Positions 32,536 to 45,020 of a stretch of 64,000 bases of DNA are shown here, piece after piece. The stretch is from Locusta migratoria (Eukaryota > Arthropoda > Insecta > Orthoptera > Acrididae). The stretch covers positions 786,637,390-786,701,389 of the forward strand of contig CM048745.1 of NCBI GenBank assembly GCA_026315105.1, read 5' to 3'. Position 1 is the stretch's first letter. The number at the start of each line of letters is the position of its first letter. Made by a program: the position numbers and the translations under genes. The notes beneath the pieces are model-generated. The model was not told the origin of the DNA, ran no database searches, and saw only the letters and a program-made list of their open reading frames with translations.

Positions 32536-35500
32536 CGGCAATCGCCACATGAAGACATAAGAATACTACAATATTTCTATTGATAAGAAATTCCAAACAG
32601 GGCGCTGATGGACGTCGGTTCTTCAGTGTTCACATACACTCAGACGTATACGGATCTTTGGAGGTCACAAGTGTGGGCGGAATTCAGTTAGTGTCGACTG
32701 TGATTTAGGTTAAAAAAATCTGGAATTGCCAAATCATTATATTTAACCCTGTGCAATATGATCTGTTGCAATGCGAAGCAATCACATTTATAGTACAAAT
32801 AGAGATAACTAATATTGGTTGGATTACTATAAATATTGGTGGATTGAACTCCCTCTATTTTGGTTTTTCTCAGAAACATTGATGTAAAAGATTTTTGATC
32901 ATTGCTGACTCAAGAACTTTACTAATATTTCAGCCGACATTAAGTAGATGAAATCGAAGAGTTGTCAATCGCAAAAGTCCTTCATCGTATGCGAATAATG
33001 AGATTCAGTGCACACCTATCCATTACCGTTGTATTCGAACCACTTAACGTCTCTAGTTACTCCTCATATCGTGTAGAAGTGTAGGACAACTCAGAATGAA
33101 GACAGAGAAAGTAGGTTTACACCACGAAGAACGGAACCTATGACCTATTTGGTAGCCTGGTCCTTTGCTGACGTCTTCTTTCTACGTTATTCGTTCAATT
33201 GTTGGCTTAGGTTTTTAAAACGATTTCTTAGCCCTTTGACTGGACACGTTGAACTACCATGTTGTCGACATTAACCCATCGTTACTGCGTCGATAACAAC
33301 CTTTACATAGGATATGTTGTTGTAACAACCAAAATTAAAATAAGTTCCAATCGTTCGACACCGGGATAGAAATTCAGAGATATCATTGTAAACTGAACAC
33401 AAAATAAATTTAGAGGATTCTCTGTGCCAGAAGAACGAATTTTGATGACAGACGAGGCAGGGTGTGACAAAATTAATAATTTTCGACTAGCGCTATTTCG
33501 TAAACTGTAACGTGTAAAGTAGTATAATTTTCAATGTAGATAGTTGTACTAGTTATGGCTTACCGAAGATACAGGGGACGGGAGGATGGAATATGCCATG
33601 ATGGAAGCTATTGTTTTGGGCTTACTAGGTGATGGCACTGCCGTGTCCCTATATATCTACACTACTAACTATGTTTGTGAGAAATTTAACAGGCAGTATG
33701 CACTTACACGACAGAATGTACCTTCGAAATTACATAGTAATACGTCAAACAGTTCGGAAGATATGATCTCATAAACAACGCGATGCACGAAGTACCCCAT
33801 AACGCATCAGGTTTAAATTTATTGCATGTTTACTAGCCTACTAACTTCACATCACACTGTAGCCACCTACGAAATTATATTGTTGTGGCACGCATCATTC
33901 AGGAGATATGGCGTCATAAGGATTGTGCTACGTCAAAATGAATGTACAGACCTAAATTCGCTGCAGATAGCCTACACGTAAAATAGACAGCTGGAGGCAC
34001 CAAACGATGCACTGAGTGGAAATAAAATGGACTGAAAGGTTTTTTGAATGAATCCGTACCCAGGCAACGCCGGAACTGAGGCTATTGCCAAATATTTTTG
34101 CACCACCTAAACGTATGCTTCTGAAGAAATTAAAAATAAGAATATGTGTATATTACTATGTCCGAGTCGAGACAATCCAGTGGCTTGTGGTAAATTACGC
34201 AATGTTTTCTTAAATATCGTAGGAAGCCTGGTCGATGGTTCTACAGTTCCAAGTTTTGACGACATATAACAAGGGAAACAATTACAGAAATATTCGATGC
34301 CATGTTTAAAAAGAGTCATACACGTAAAACTCTATCTATGAATAAACGTTTACAAAAGTGGATATGGTTGCAAAATATATCAAAACGATTATCGATATCG
34401 TATTTCACGTCAGCATAGTTTTAAAGTTCGCGAACTCAAACAAAGTGCATGTTACCGAAAATTTCCGAATTGTCAGTTCTCATATTAGATAAAATCAATC
34501 AATAATTCAAAATCTCTAAGACATTAATACTTACATGGCTCCAAAAGCCATATTTGGTAAAAGCAGATTAAATCTTAGCACTGATTCACAAATCACCTGT
34601 TATGTAGATGTAAATGTCGTATATTTTACAAATTACACTAAATTTGTACATAAACAAACACTACTATATTCAGAATCACCACCTATGCTGAATTTTTCAG
34701 TTAAATATTTCGACTAAAGGTCAGAGATTCTACCAGTAATTTTGTCTGTTCTACAAATGTAACTGTGATATCTAAAAGGGGGGCAGTTTTCAGTTTCAGT
34801 TGGTCTACAGAACACGTAGTTCGCGTGACTATCATATGGATGTCAAACTTGTTATATTTGTGATAATTGTGAAGTTCTTTGGATATGTCCGGAAATGGAA
34901 AGGCAAGATGGTTGTCATGTTTTGTGTATTATGACTACCGACAATAATGACAATCTGAGGTTCAAAAATGATTTTCAGGTGAATTCATATTGAAAATCTT
35001 TGGAAACGATTCTTCATACCAATAGGTCCAGCCAAACTCTGCACACTGTGCACAGGTGCTGAAGTGCTTCACAGGCGCGCTGCTGTGAGGCAGCGAACAA
35101 CATCTGTCACTAGACGCTTGTATATAATGAACGGTGACGGCCCCACTTCCTGGTTTAAGCGGTAAAAGTAAGACTGCAACATATTTAGTCTATCTTATTC
35201 CTGGAGACTCCTGTGGGCAGAAACGTGCACTACACGCGTGGAGGCGGCTGTGCACACCGTGACGTGGAAGTTGCACATGAGTAACAGCACAGCACATGTG
35301 CAGAATTTCTGGCCAACCCTCACCTACGATAACAAGAATTCAAGATAAGTAGAAATTTCTGGCAGGCTTTCCCTTCGAAATATTTATATGTGCAAAACAT
35401 GACAGTCGTCCATAACGCGATAGTGACAAACTAAACGCAGTGCCCGAAGAGCAGCAACAAGTAACAAGTATTAATCTCTATAGCATTATGTTTAACATTG

Positions 35501-35732
35501 ACAGGAATCCACGTATACGTGCGGGACTAAAATATATGTTCTGATACTCTGCAAAAAATTGAATCGTTATTTGTAATATCCGTAAGTCGCCTTTATCTCT
35601 TTTTCTTTTTTTATGAAAAATTGGAGTAACAACATAGATGCACCGCCATATGTAACAACACTGTATGTCTGGTGAATAGAATGGTTGTGAGGACATTGAA
35701 AACGTTTGTTTTGGTTTTGAAAAGTGCCTATA

Positions 35733-35781
<49 letters not shown>

Positions 35782-36524
35782 CCATTTTGTTACCATGAAG
35801 CAAGGGCTATTAAATGGGCTAATGAGGTTTACTTATTTATTTATTTTTAATAGCTACATCAACGAAAATGTTACAGGAAATGCCCAACTGTGGGATTTAT
35901 TACCTGTTGGATGTTCTGCCCAGACCTACTACACTGAGAATTCTTCTTGCACTGGTCATGGACAGTATTTTCTCATAAATAAGTGTTCCCATTATGTGGT
36001 CATACTTATCTTCCTTGCAACAGAGATTCCACACTCGTCAAGAGGATTATAAAGAAAGGATTTACCCACTCAAGGAGCATGTGTCACTTATCACCACTTC
36101 TTCAAGCAAAAATACGTTTACTTTCACAGTTGTAGAAAATATCGACATTATTGACTATGAAACCTAATAACATCCACTATTGAGGACGTCTGTTTTATTA
36201 TTCTCGTGACAAAACGTACCGACTGTGAAAGTGTTGTGGGAGTGTTATATGGTAAGGCACAGTAAGGATCCCGCAACTTTAGTAGAAATTTATTACAATT
36301 ATATGAATTCCATGTTACAGAATTACGTGCAGACTAATAAAGTCCAGGCTTCAAGAATGATGCTTAAATGTTCTTTTGCTGTCCGCTATGACTTACATGT
36401 GTCAATACAAAGATAAGTTTTGAAGCAATTATTCGCGTAGTTTAACTGGAATCGTAGAATTATATCTGGTGGTTCGTAGCACACAGCCATAATTACCCAT
36501 ACACAGTAGCAGTCACAGCCACCC
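32536..36524. other. Repeat-poor AT-rich stretch, no gene
   Basis: About 4 kb without recognised transposons apart from simple runs (T45 at 35737-35781). Frames of 60-126 codons occur but are AT-biased and interleaved on both strands; none has recognisable domains. The 126-codon frame at 35672-36052 is created by the T run. Confidence 0.4.
35737..35781 (+). repeat. Poly(T) run of 45 bases
   Basis: Uninterrupted T tract; could be the poly(A) tail of a minus-strand retroposed sequence, but no body was recognised. Confidence 0.95.

Positions 36525-36587
<63 letters not shown>
36525..36587 (+). repeat. (CT)n(CA)n compound microsatellite
   Basis: About 21 CT units directly followed by about 10 CA units. 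Confidence 0.95.
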
Positions 36588-36588
<1 letters not shown>

Positions 36589-36693
36589 AAACTACAAATA
36601 TACAGTTTTGAAATATTTATACGAAATGAAAATCGAGACAATACGTCCTACTTTCCAACGAGTAATAGAAGAAAAAATGGAAATATAGGATAT

Positions 36694-37291
36694 TTCTACG
36701 ACGCGTTCTGTGACTTGTAATGAAAGATTTTGCGATGCAAGACGGCTTATAGTCCTTGATTAGTATAGTTTTATGTAAAATGTGGTTTGCACAGATATAA
36801 AATATGGAAACTATTTTAAATTCGAAACTTCCTGGCTTATTAAAATTGTGTCTGGACCCGGGACTCGAACCTGGGATCTTTGCCTTTCGCAGGCAAGCGC
36901 TCTACCGACTTCGCTATCCCGACACGACTCACAATCCTGCCTCACAACTTTACTTCTGCCAGTGAGAGTGAGTCGTGTCGGGATAGCTCAGTCGTTCTAC
37001 GACGCGTTCTGTGACTTGTAATGAAAGATTTTGCGATGCAAGACGGCTTATAGTCCTTGATTAGTATAGTTTTATGTAAAATGTGGTTTGCACAGATATA
37101 AAATATGGAAACTATTTTAAATTCGAAACTTCCTGGCTTATTAAAATTGTGTCTGGACCCGGGACTCGAACCTGGGATCTTTGCCTTTCGCAGGCAAGCG
37201 CTCTACCGACTTCGCTATCCCGACACGACTCACAATCCCGCCTCACATACTTCTGCCAGTGAGAGTGAGTCGTGTCGGGATAGCTCAGTCG
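36694..37291 (+). repeat. 301-bp tandem duplication across a repeat-B insertion edge
   Basis: 36694-36994 is repeated almost exactly at 36995-37291 (offset 301; copy 2 lacks about 4 bp in CCTCACAACTTTACTTC). The unit holds unique flank (TTCTACGACGCGTTCTGTGA to ATATGGAAACTATTTTAAAT) plus the inverted tRNA-like half of B. The junction lies at AGCTCAGTCGT/TCTACGACG. Near identity implies a recent event or an assembly duplication. Confidence 0.92.
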
Positions 37292-37715
37292 TTAGAGCGC
37301 TTGCCCACGAAAGGCAAAGGTCCCAGGTTCGAGTCCCGGTTCCGGCACACAATTTTAATCTGATAGGAAGTTTCATATCAGCGTACACTCCGCTGCAGAA
37401 TGAAAGTTTCATTCTGGAAACATCCCTTAGGTTGTGGCTAAGCCATGTCTCCACCATATCCTTTCTTCCAGCAGTACTAGTCTTACAAGGTTCGCAGGAG
37501 AGCTACTGTGAAACTTGGAAAGTAGGAGGCGAGGTACTGGCAGAAGTAAAGTTGTGAGGCGGCATCGTGAGACGTCTCGGGATAGATCAGTAGGTAGAGC
37601 GCTTGCCCGCGAAAGGCAAAGGTCCCAGGTTCGAGTGCCGGTAACGGCACACAATTTTAATCTGCAAGGAAGTTTCATATCAGCGCACACTCCGTTGCAG
37701 AGTGAAAGTTTCATT
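37125..37715 (+). repeat. tRNA-derived palindromic repeat B, dimeric copy (TSD)
   Basis: Bounded by CTATTTTAAATTC at 37112-37124 and 37716-37728 (also at 36811-36823 through the tandem duplication). Order: inverted tRNA-like half (37125-37250), plus-oriented tRNA-like unit (37258-37375), linker ATCAGCGTACACTCCGCTGC, non-tRNA part (37416-37560), and a second plus tRNA-like unit (37565-37655) with tail. The first two can form a hairpin with arms of about 115 bp. A boxes (GATAGCTCAGTCGTTAGAGC) and B boxes (AGGTTCGAGTCCCGG) are well kept, so Pol III transcription is conceivable. Confidence 0.88.
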
Positions 37716-37728
37716 CTATTTTAAATTC

Positions 37729-40700
37729 ATTTATTTATACAGCAGCTTCCAATGTCTTTGAAGAAAATACCGATGGAAATTTTATGTAGTACGAATAATA
37801 CTATAGTGTTATTGTTCACGTTGCAGGCGGGGAAGGGAAAGCAGACAAATTTAAAGTTTTACTGTGGTTCTCAATTTTTTAAACTGTACAGGTCACTTCG
37901 TTACCACATCCTTTGTTACTGAATATACAGGGTGTATGGCGAACACCAACAGTCATAAATAACTTGGAGTAACCCGATATTAACGCGTTATGCCTTTCTC
38001 CCCAGTAAATACTGTGCAGCCGTGCTGCTTGTAAAATGTAATTTTGCTACTCGATATCCTCCATATCAGGTAACACACGTAATGAAGTGAATGCACACAA
38101 TCGCTGGAAATGGATCAGATAATTTTGATCGAGCTCCGAGGAAGCTACCCAACTTGTTTTGTTCACTTAAAAAGGAGCAATGTAGTGTTACAACCACATT
38201 ACGTAACTGTTTCATACATATATCACACTCATAACGCAAGCGCAAAGAGGCTCTAGACGGTTGATAACACGCTACTTGTTGTGAATATCGCCTAGAAAGT
38301 CAACAATACAGAAATTACATATTACAGAGTTCGGCTCTAAACTAGATTCCTTCGGATCTTTCTGTAATAACGTCATGCCACTCAGTTATAATTTATGATG
38401 GAATTGGTATTAACCTTTCTGAAACTAAATAATTTTTCATTAAATTATGGTATTCAATAAGTGACAATGCTACATCTATGAAGCTGACACAATGTGGTTA
38501 CTAAAAATCCTCTAAATTTCGATTATTATTGTACTGTTATACGTACCAAAAGTAACTTTCGGAAGTGCTTAATTTCATCATCTCTGTTACAACGTACCTG
38601 AAACAGATTAGAAACAAAACTATAAGTTGGGGAATTAATAGTATCATATTGGTCATAGGAAACAAAAGTTTTCTAGTATACTAAGCACTTGTGATCATAA
38701 CGGAAAAAAATTCGGTAATCAGCAGAATATTTACATTTGTGTCATATTTTATTCTTAGACATTACAATTTCAATTTGACACAGTAATGTTTAACCAGCAT
38801 CGACACAAGACCTTGGTTATGCAATGGTTCTGTTTGCAGTAAATCTATTAATAATACTGGGAGATTAAAGATAAGAATGAAATGTACTATCAAAGCAGAA
38901 ATCTTTTATATTTTGTATGTCAAGGTGTGACTAGAAAATAATATTCAAAACCTAGTGTTTATATCTGATAAACTATACAAAGGCTTATAATGTAGGAAGT
39001 CAGGAATTATAATTTGAAAAATTTCGCAACATAAAATGTCCAACATATTTCCGGAAAGTCCACTTATATTTTCGGTAAATAAATGCGATAATATCTGGTT
39101 AAGTCACTCGTGAAAATATCGTTGGCTTATAATGCTGAAACAACAGTAAAATTACTGTCAGTTGTACAAATATATGTATTTAATATTCTACATTTATTTT
39201 CTCTAGATATAAGTCTCTCTTTCTCCTAAGATCTAATAGCAGAACAAATTAGACATTAAACTTATATTTCTTTAGTAAAACAGCAAACTGCTTCATTGAG
39301 GGGGCAAATTAGACAGAGTGCAGTAACCTGTATCGTCAGTATACAAATTGAGAATAGGACAATAGCACTTGAATAAAAATTGGTGTGAAACATCTGCAGA
39401 AAATGGCGACGAAGATCAGCAGGAAACTCTTCCTCAATTGTATGGCAATTCTACATTAATCAACAGTTGACACGTAATTTTTTTAATCAATACCATACGT
39501 CTATTAGTTCGGACAGTTCATAATAAATATAAATGTTACGATTCGTGTTCATAAAATACAAGGGATATTATCTACAACTATAAATGAAAATGTTAGAAAA
39601 TAGTTATACTAATTATGAATAAAAGTACGTATAAGTAAAATAATGGAAAGTGCAGGTTGGGATTCAGTCATTTAATCAGGACATACGTTGAGCTGCGACA
39701 GACATACTCATACATGCATAACTCAAGGTTTCGGCCATTAGATTTTTATTTTAAAAGACATCACTAACATAAACACACTTCACACATACACAACCCTCAT
39801 AGTCATACAGGAACATTGCTAAGGCATCTCGCACTTTGATCAGCCAGGTACTCCTAAATGTTTGTTAAACGATAAGTTGAACAGTATAGTGCGATATCAC
39901 TTCGAGAAACGTGTAAAATATTGTAATGAATTAAAATTATGGAGTACAGATTCGATGGAGGATATATGCGTATGCTTCGGGACGTCTTTGTGTGTGGATA
40001 AACATCTCCATGAAAGTATCAACTGTTGGGCTATCAACACCTAAAATTACAGAATAAATAAGTAAATAATAAATCATGTTAAGGATTAACAGCTGGTCAT
40101 ACGTACTTGTTTACAGACGTTTTTATTTTACCATACTAATTTTGGGCGTTGTCCGTCATCAACGGTATCTACATTACGAAAGAAGGTACACATTCTTATG
40201 AGACCTACCTTTCTTACAGTGCATGAAGCATTACTATATGCTTAAGCACTTTTTCCGTCATTGCAATGGGACTTAAATTATACGTAATGATCTGCAGCAT
40301 ATTAAGATGACAATGTTTCGTAATATTCATATTTCCATATTATAAAATGACATACATACAATGAATACATACAATACACTTAAGAAACCTTTAAGAATTA
40401 TATACACAGCTACTGGAAATCGCTGTTCATGCTAGAACCCTAAACGTGCCATATTAGTAATTAGATATTGTGCAATTGCATTTACTGATCTAAAGCACTT
40501 GCTGATTAACTTATAATTTGAAAGTAATGAATACGGACCAGTTAAAAAAATATATAGATTCCTGATCGAGAAGTGAGTGGCTGTAGTGAGTGGTGCTCAT
40601 CGCCTTCAGATGAAATGTTCTTTCTCACAGCTCAGATTCTATTATATACATCTTTGAATGGCTAGCAATTCCGTGCAAGAGATTCTAATTTTAAAATACT

Positions 40701-41609
40701 ACGTCAAGGATTCAGAGCCACATTCATTGAAAATATACAACTAGAAGTACCACAACGACATATATTTTTTGTGCTAAATCCTGTATTTTCAAAAGATACT
40801 CGGTTTCTAAAAAAATTTAATATTTCATTGATGATAACCTGTAACATTTTGGACTCTGGCCTTGATGATCACATCCTGGCGGAAAATACGTGTGTCACAT
40901 TTACCTTTTCAGAGACTTTAATAGCTCCTATATATACATCAGATTCTCCATTTTCGAGACTCCGCTTCTCCATAAGTACTCGCGCCAAGTCGGAACAACC
41001 CTCCACAAATTCCAAGAGACTGTATACACATTTGGTGTGAATAATTAGTAATATATTTCCTCAGGGAACTTTGTATTGTTCTGCGATACATCGACTGAAA
41101 ATCTAAATTATAAAAATGGATCTTTGAATGTATCTATGTTTCCTATAGACTCAAAGACAGATGGAGGAATCATGATGAAATTTTAAGATTATCCCAGAGG
41201 GTGAGCCTATGAAGTTTGTTAGCCATAGGATCAAGATAGTAATTGATTTTTGAGGAAAAGTATGGACAATAATTAGTATTTCGATAATCTATTCATTCTT
41301 TAACATTACATATTTAAAATGCTTTTATTGTTTGTTATATGCTATATAATATGATTCGTCGCAATGAATACCATGCTCATTAAATCCTCAACGTTTTAAA
41401 TCCATATTTACATACTAATATCACAGTCTTAAAAGTCTATGTCTAGGAATTGAAATGACAGTAGCATCCCCAGCGGGGAAAGATCAAACAGTAGCGATAC
41501 TCCCAGTGACTGAATGAGGTGGTGAAATTTTCAAAACGAATAGGAAAATTGGATGAAAGTAATATTACATTTCTTTTTCATATCAGCCTATAGTAATAAA
41601 ATGAATTGT
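37729..41609. other. Long repeat-poor AT-rich stretch, no gene
   Basis: Nearly 4 kb with no recognised transposon, tRNA-like box or coding motif. The longest frame (40771-41040, 89 codons) is AT-biased and unrecognised. The best candidate in the window for intron or old unique sequence. Confidence 0.45.
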
Positions 41610-41865
41610 TGATCTCATCAGAATCAACTGGAATGGAACTTCACGTATTAGCATTGAAGGATGGATCACCGGTGATTGTCTTTCGCAACTACACCACACC
41701 AACGGAACTAGGCTAACCATCAAAAGATTGAGATGAATTTTAATCGAGGCAAGAAACATCGTCGGCAGATTCAAAGGCGAACACGTACTGATTCCAGCCC
41801 AAACTGACGATTTCCAACAATTTACAAATCGAATTCAAGAAGCTCATGTTTCACAATTATAAATG
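41610..41865 (+). mobile_element. Helitron helicase C-terminal fragment, decayed
   Basis: The plus strand reads GMELHVLALKDGSPVIVFRN and NYTTPTELG in one frame, then after a shift NGTRLTIKRLR and GRFKGEHVLIPA. These align in order with the Pif1-type helicase tail of the Helitron at 47.05-47.43 kb (HKLELKVGVPVLLMGNLDAP, CNGTRLRITDLRR, GAKGETVLIPRI). The INKSQGQ motif region is lost. Rep/helicase Helitrons move by a rolling-circle mechanism; this scrap is inactive and has no visible ends. Confidence 0.7.
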
Positions 41866-42235
41866 ATAGAGATCAGAAATAGCATTATACATATTCTATG
41901 GTGTGCAAAAAACTAATGTATTAATGTGCAGCACTCTTCAACCCCGATTCTGCATAAAACCCGTAAAACTCCTTTAATCTAACAGCGCATATGCCTGCAA
42001 ACCATATAATCGTACCACTTCGAGACTACTTCTAAATAATATCGATTTTCACTAGAGAACACACTATATAAGGCAAGTGATGTTACAACGAATTAAATAG
42101 ATTAAAATATTCAGTTTTACTCCATACACTGAAAGTAACCTAATTATAAGAAATATGTACCTTCATTTGAAATGCAGATACAGTTTATGACGAAAACATC
42201 CGAAAACAGTCTGGTATCGTCATCATCATCATCAT
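41866..42235. other. No gene recognised
   Basis: AT-rich; a short CAT repeat at 42219-42235 marks the upstream edge of the LINE. Confidence 0.4.
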
Positions 42236-43110
42236 GAGTAGAAAAAGCAATCCCATAATGTTCGAATATAGCATTAGTAGTGAGCTTCTTGATGCTGTCG
42301 CGTCGTTCAAATATCTAGGCGTAACATTGCAGAGCGATATGAAATAGAACGAGCATGTACGGACAGTTGTAAGGCGGACAGCCGACTTCGGTTTATTGGG
42401 AGAATTTTGAGAATATGTGCGCCGGCCGCGGTGGCCGAGGGGACTGAGGCGCTGCAGTCACGGTCTGCACGGCCACTACGGTCGGGGGTTCGAATCCTCC
42501 CCCGGGCATGGATATTTGTGCCGTCCTAGTTCGTAAGTAGTTCATAAGTAGTTTGTAAGTTTACGGACTGATGACCCCGTAGTTAAGTCCCATAAGACTT
42601 ACAAACATTTGAATTTGGAAGATGTGCTTCAACTGTAAAGGAGACCGCGTATAAAGCGCTTGTACGACCACGTCTTGAGTATTGCTCAAGTGTTTGGGAC
42701 CCGCAGAAGATCAGTTTAAAGGAAGACATAGAGGCAGTTCAGAGGCGAGCAGCTAGGTTTGTTACTGGTAGGTTCGACCAATGCGCGAGTGTCACGGAAA
42801 TGCTCCGGCAACTCAATTGGGTATCACTGGAGGAAAGACGACGTTCTTTCCGTGAATTTCTGTTAAGTAAATTTAGAGGGCCGGAATTTGAAGCTGAGTG
42901 TAGTACGATCTTGCTGCCGCCTACTTACATTTCGCGTAAAGATCACAAAGACAATATAAGAGAAATTAGGGTTCGTACGGAGGCATATAGGCATTCTTTT
43001 TTTCCTCGTTCAATTTGGGTGTGGAATAGGAAAGGAAATGCCTAGTAGTGGTACAGTGTACCCTCCGCCACGCACGTTACGGTGAATTGCGGATTATGTA
43101 TGTAGATGTA
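42236..43110 (+). mobile_element. CR1/jockey-like LINE, 3' part, split by SINE A
   Basis: Starts at the block NPIMFEYSISSELLDAVASF-like (42246-42310), continues KYLGVTLQSDMK, loses frame, is interrupted by SINE A and resumes with LVRPRLEYCSSVWDPQ-like and EAVQRRAARFVTGRFDQ-like sequence. The final 81-codon frame at 42800-43045 has MLRQLNWVSLEERRRSFREF, GPEFEAECSTILLPPTYISR and EIRVRTEAYRHSFFPRSIWV. Tail ATGTATGTAGATGTAGA. Same family as 9.14-10.4 kb; 5'-truncated and dead. Confidence 0.9.
42421..42613 (+). repeat. SINE A inside a LINE
   Basis: 5' GCCGGCCGCGGTGGCCGAGG, B box GGGGTTCGAATCC (42486-42498), body GTAAGTAGTTCATAAGTAGT, GACTGATGACCCCGTAGTTA, 3' ACAAACATTTGAA. Imperfect TSD: TTGAGAATATGTGC before and TTTGGAAGATGTGC after. 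The LINE is continuous across it. Confidence 0.9.
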
Positions 43111-43126
43111 GAATAGAGACTGATGA

Positions 43127-43530
43127 TGCCTTTCAGTGTTCAGTCTGGAGCTTGGTCCCCCTAATAACATTCTTTCATGATCCGCCCTTCAATGCTAATA
43201 ATGATGCCTGGTGCGATGTTACGCCTGTCATTTGAAACACATTTTTGACTGAATTGAAGTACTTTCTCCTAGATCTATCTCGACTTTTCTTACTCTCTAG
43301 TGCTATACCTATGAATCTCTTAGATTACCTTGTTTTTTCCATGTGTGTAACATTATCCCGACTCAGCCTGTTCTCTCTTATTACTTCATATATGGTGTTC
43401 ATTCCCAATTTTTCTTTCATTTCCTCATTATTGATGATGCCCTCCTGCTGTTGTTCATCTGTATGAGTACCTACTCCTTTCATATCTGTAACGTCAACTT
43501 TATTAAAAGGTAACCTTCATCCATCCAGCT
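43127..43530 (-). mobile_element. RTE-like LINE C-terminal fragment (second RTE-like family)
   Basis: The minus strand reads NEEMKEKLGMNTIYEVIREN, RLSRDNVTHMEKTR and decayed KKSRDRSRRKYFNSVKNVF, colinear with the better copy at 49.33-49.87 kb (NEEIKEKLGMNTIDEAVRAN, RLRWWGHVTRMGEARL). The 3' end near 43127 shares GAACACTGAAAGGCATCATC with that copy. It abuts the tail of the preceding LINE, and is too short and damaged to act. Confidence 0.75.
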
Positions 43531-44284
43531 TACATTCCTGTACAACAAAGTTGCTCGGAAGATGGAGCGGTGCACTGCTAACGTATTGCTGACTTCCTTT
43601 TTGCATAAGAGAGGATTCGTCGCAGCCGAGCACTCACTTCATTAGCTATGCTTCACGTTGATTCCAATTGTTTCATCATGTTCCTCCGATTTGGCACTCA
43701 ATCTGTTTAAATTTCTTTGCCAAAGACATTACTTTCGTTGTAGAGATGGTAATCATATCATAACCCTTGCACCTCTGATCTGGCTCTGAGATATTAGACT
43801 GCAACCTTGCCATTGAATTTGCAATCATAACTAAGTTGTTCGCATTTTCGAAACTGCTACTGTTTTTACCTATTTTAATGTCTTTTATTGTCAAACTGTC
43901 ATCCATGAATAATATTAAATCGTCTGGTAAAATTAAAAAAAAAATTAAAAAAAAAAAAAAATGAAAACCAAAACTATTACAAACGGGATTCGTCCAACAT
44001 ATAAGTACTAATGTGATATATTTGTAGTATCTTTGACTACTACAAATTCTTCTGATGATATTTGTTTCGTTAAACTCAAATTGACACTAAAATATTTCTT
44101 GAGTGACCTTTGCAGTACAACAGTATTGTGCGTTATATTCATCGTCTACGATTTATTTCAACGCATTCTATCCTGTTTGGAACTAGACGCTGCAAAGATG
44201 ACTAAAAAGTTTGGAGGACAGTTACCAAAATTCTTACTTCGAAATATTAACAATATTTCAATTCTCTGAGACATACATATTGGC
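43531..44284. other. No gene recognised
   Basis: AT-rich with an A-run around 43930-43960. The 76-78-codon frames at 43676-43906 (minus) and 44033-44269 (plus) are unrecognised and probably chance. Confidence 0.35.
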
Positions 44285-44412
44285 TTATTATATGAAAGAA
44301 GTTGAATGTAAGGAGAGGCATTCAATTAAAATTTGTGTTGTAGCCGGGAATCGTACCCGAGACTTACTGATCACTAGGATGACGCTTTAAACCAATCAGC
44401 TGACACAACCTT
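44285..44412 (-). repeat. tRNA-derived repeat (family E), copy 4
   Basis: The minus strand has a tRNA-like head with CTCGGGTACGATTCCCGGCT (B box with one change) followed by ACAACACAAATTTTAATTGA, as in the other E copies. No pairing acceptor arms. Confidence 0.6.
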
Positions 44413-44451
44413 ATGGATAATGCTGCAACATGGAATGTCTGAAAGCATAAC

Positions 44452-45020
44452 AATTGTTCAAATGTTTGTAAATCTAATTGGTATGACTACTGGGGTGATT
44501 AGTCCTTAGGCTTACAAACTATTTAAAATAGCTTACACTAATTATGTAGGAAACAGGTTACCATGAGCCGTATGTTTTATAGAAACATTTATTTCTTACC
44601 TACCAGTTTCGGCAGTCCATTATGCCATCTACAGGCCCCTATAGGGATCCAAACTGGTTTCGGGGACTATCAGTAAGATCTTAATGATTGCAAGAAGTCT
44701 ACGGAACCAGTTTGGATCTCATTTAAATGGATATAATACTCCGAGATAGGGGTCTTAAGATGGCATAATGGAATGCCGAAACTGGTAGCTAAGAAATAAA
44801 TATTTCTATAAAACATACCGGTGATGGTAACCTGTTTCCTACATAATCTTGACCAGCCGCAGTCCCAGCTCCACCATCAATCATGGATTAAACAAAACTT
44901 ACACTAAGGAGAACACATGCACCCATGTATGAGGGAGGACTCCAACCTCCGACGGCGAGAAACCATGCGCTCCTCAGCAAGGCGCGTTAGAACACTCGGC
45001 CAGTCCACCGCGGCCCACCA
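44452..45020 (-). repeat. SINE C-like copy split by a fold-back element
   Basis: The 3' half is at 44452-44541 (TTGTTCAAATGTTTGTAAAT, CTTAGGCTTACAAAC in plus orientation) and the head at 44899-45020 (ACTCCAACCTCCGACGGCGA, complement of a B box, and CCAGTCCACCGCGGCC at the 5' end). CTTACACTAA is present on both sides of the interruption. Decayed relative to SINE A copies. Confidence 0.7.
44542..44898. mobile_element. Fold-back element with two pLTR-like hairpins (TSD)
   Basis: Flanked by CTTACACTAA (44532-44541 and 44899-44908). Arms start TTATGTAGGAAACAGGTTAC (44542) and are mirrored at 44824-44846; pairing continues inward past ATTTATTTCTTA. Each arm holds a GATGGCA-loop-TGCCGAAACTGG hairpin: 44606-44634 on the minus strand and 44754-44781 on the plus strand. 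Same architecture as 5501-5715 but different sequence family. About 50 bp of unpaired tail (44847-44898) at the right side. Confidence 0.75.

Noticed and set aside
35567..36052. Poly-Lys and poly-Phe frames on both strands
   Set aside because: Created by the 45-base T run; no domain outside it.
37565..37655. Functional tRNA gene in repeat B
   Set aside because: A and B boxes are good, but acceptor arms do not form a 7-bp stem and the anticodon arm is irregular; the copies are interspersed with TSDs.
12291..37714. Frames containing GTRTWDLCLS or SQVRVPVPAHNF at 12.3, 16.2, 37.2, 37.5 and 58.6 kb
   Set aside because: They are translations of the tRNA-like part of repeat B in several phases, not a protein family.
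37921..37960. Mariner-like CAGGGTGT terminus
   Set aside because: Single short match without a partner end or transposase sequence nearby.
40771..41040. 89-codon frame in the repeat-poor region
   Set aside because: AT-biased composition with no recognisable domain; insufficient evidence for a gene.
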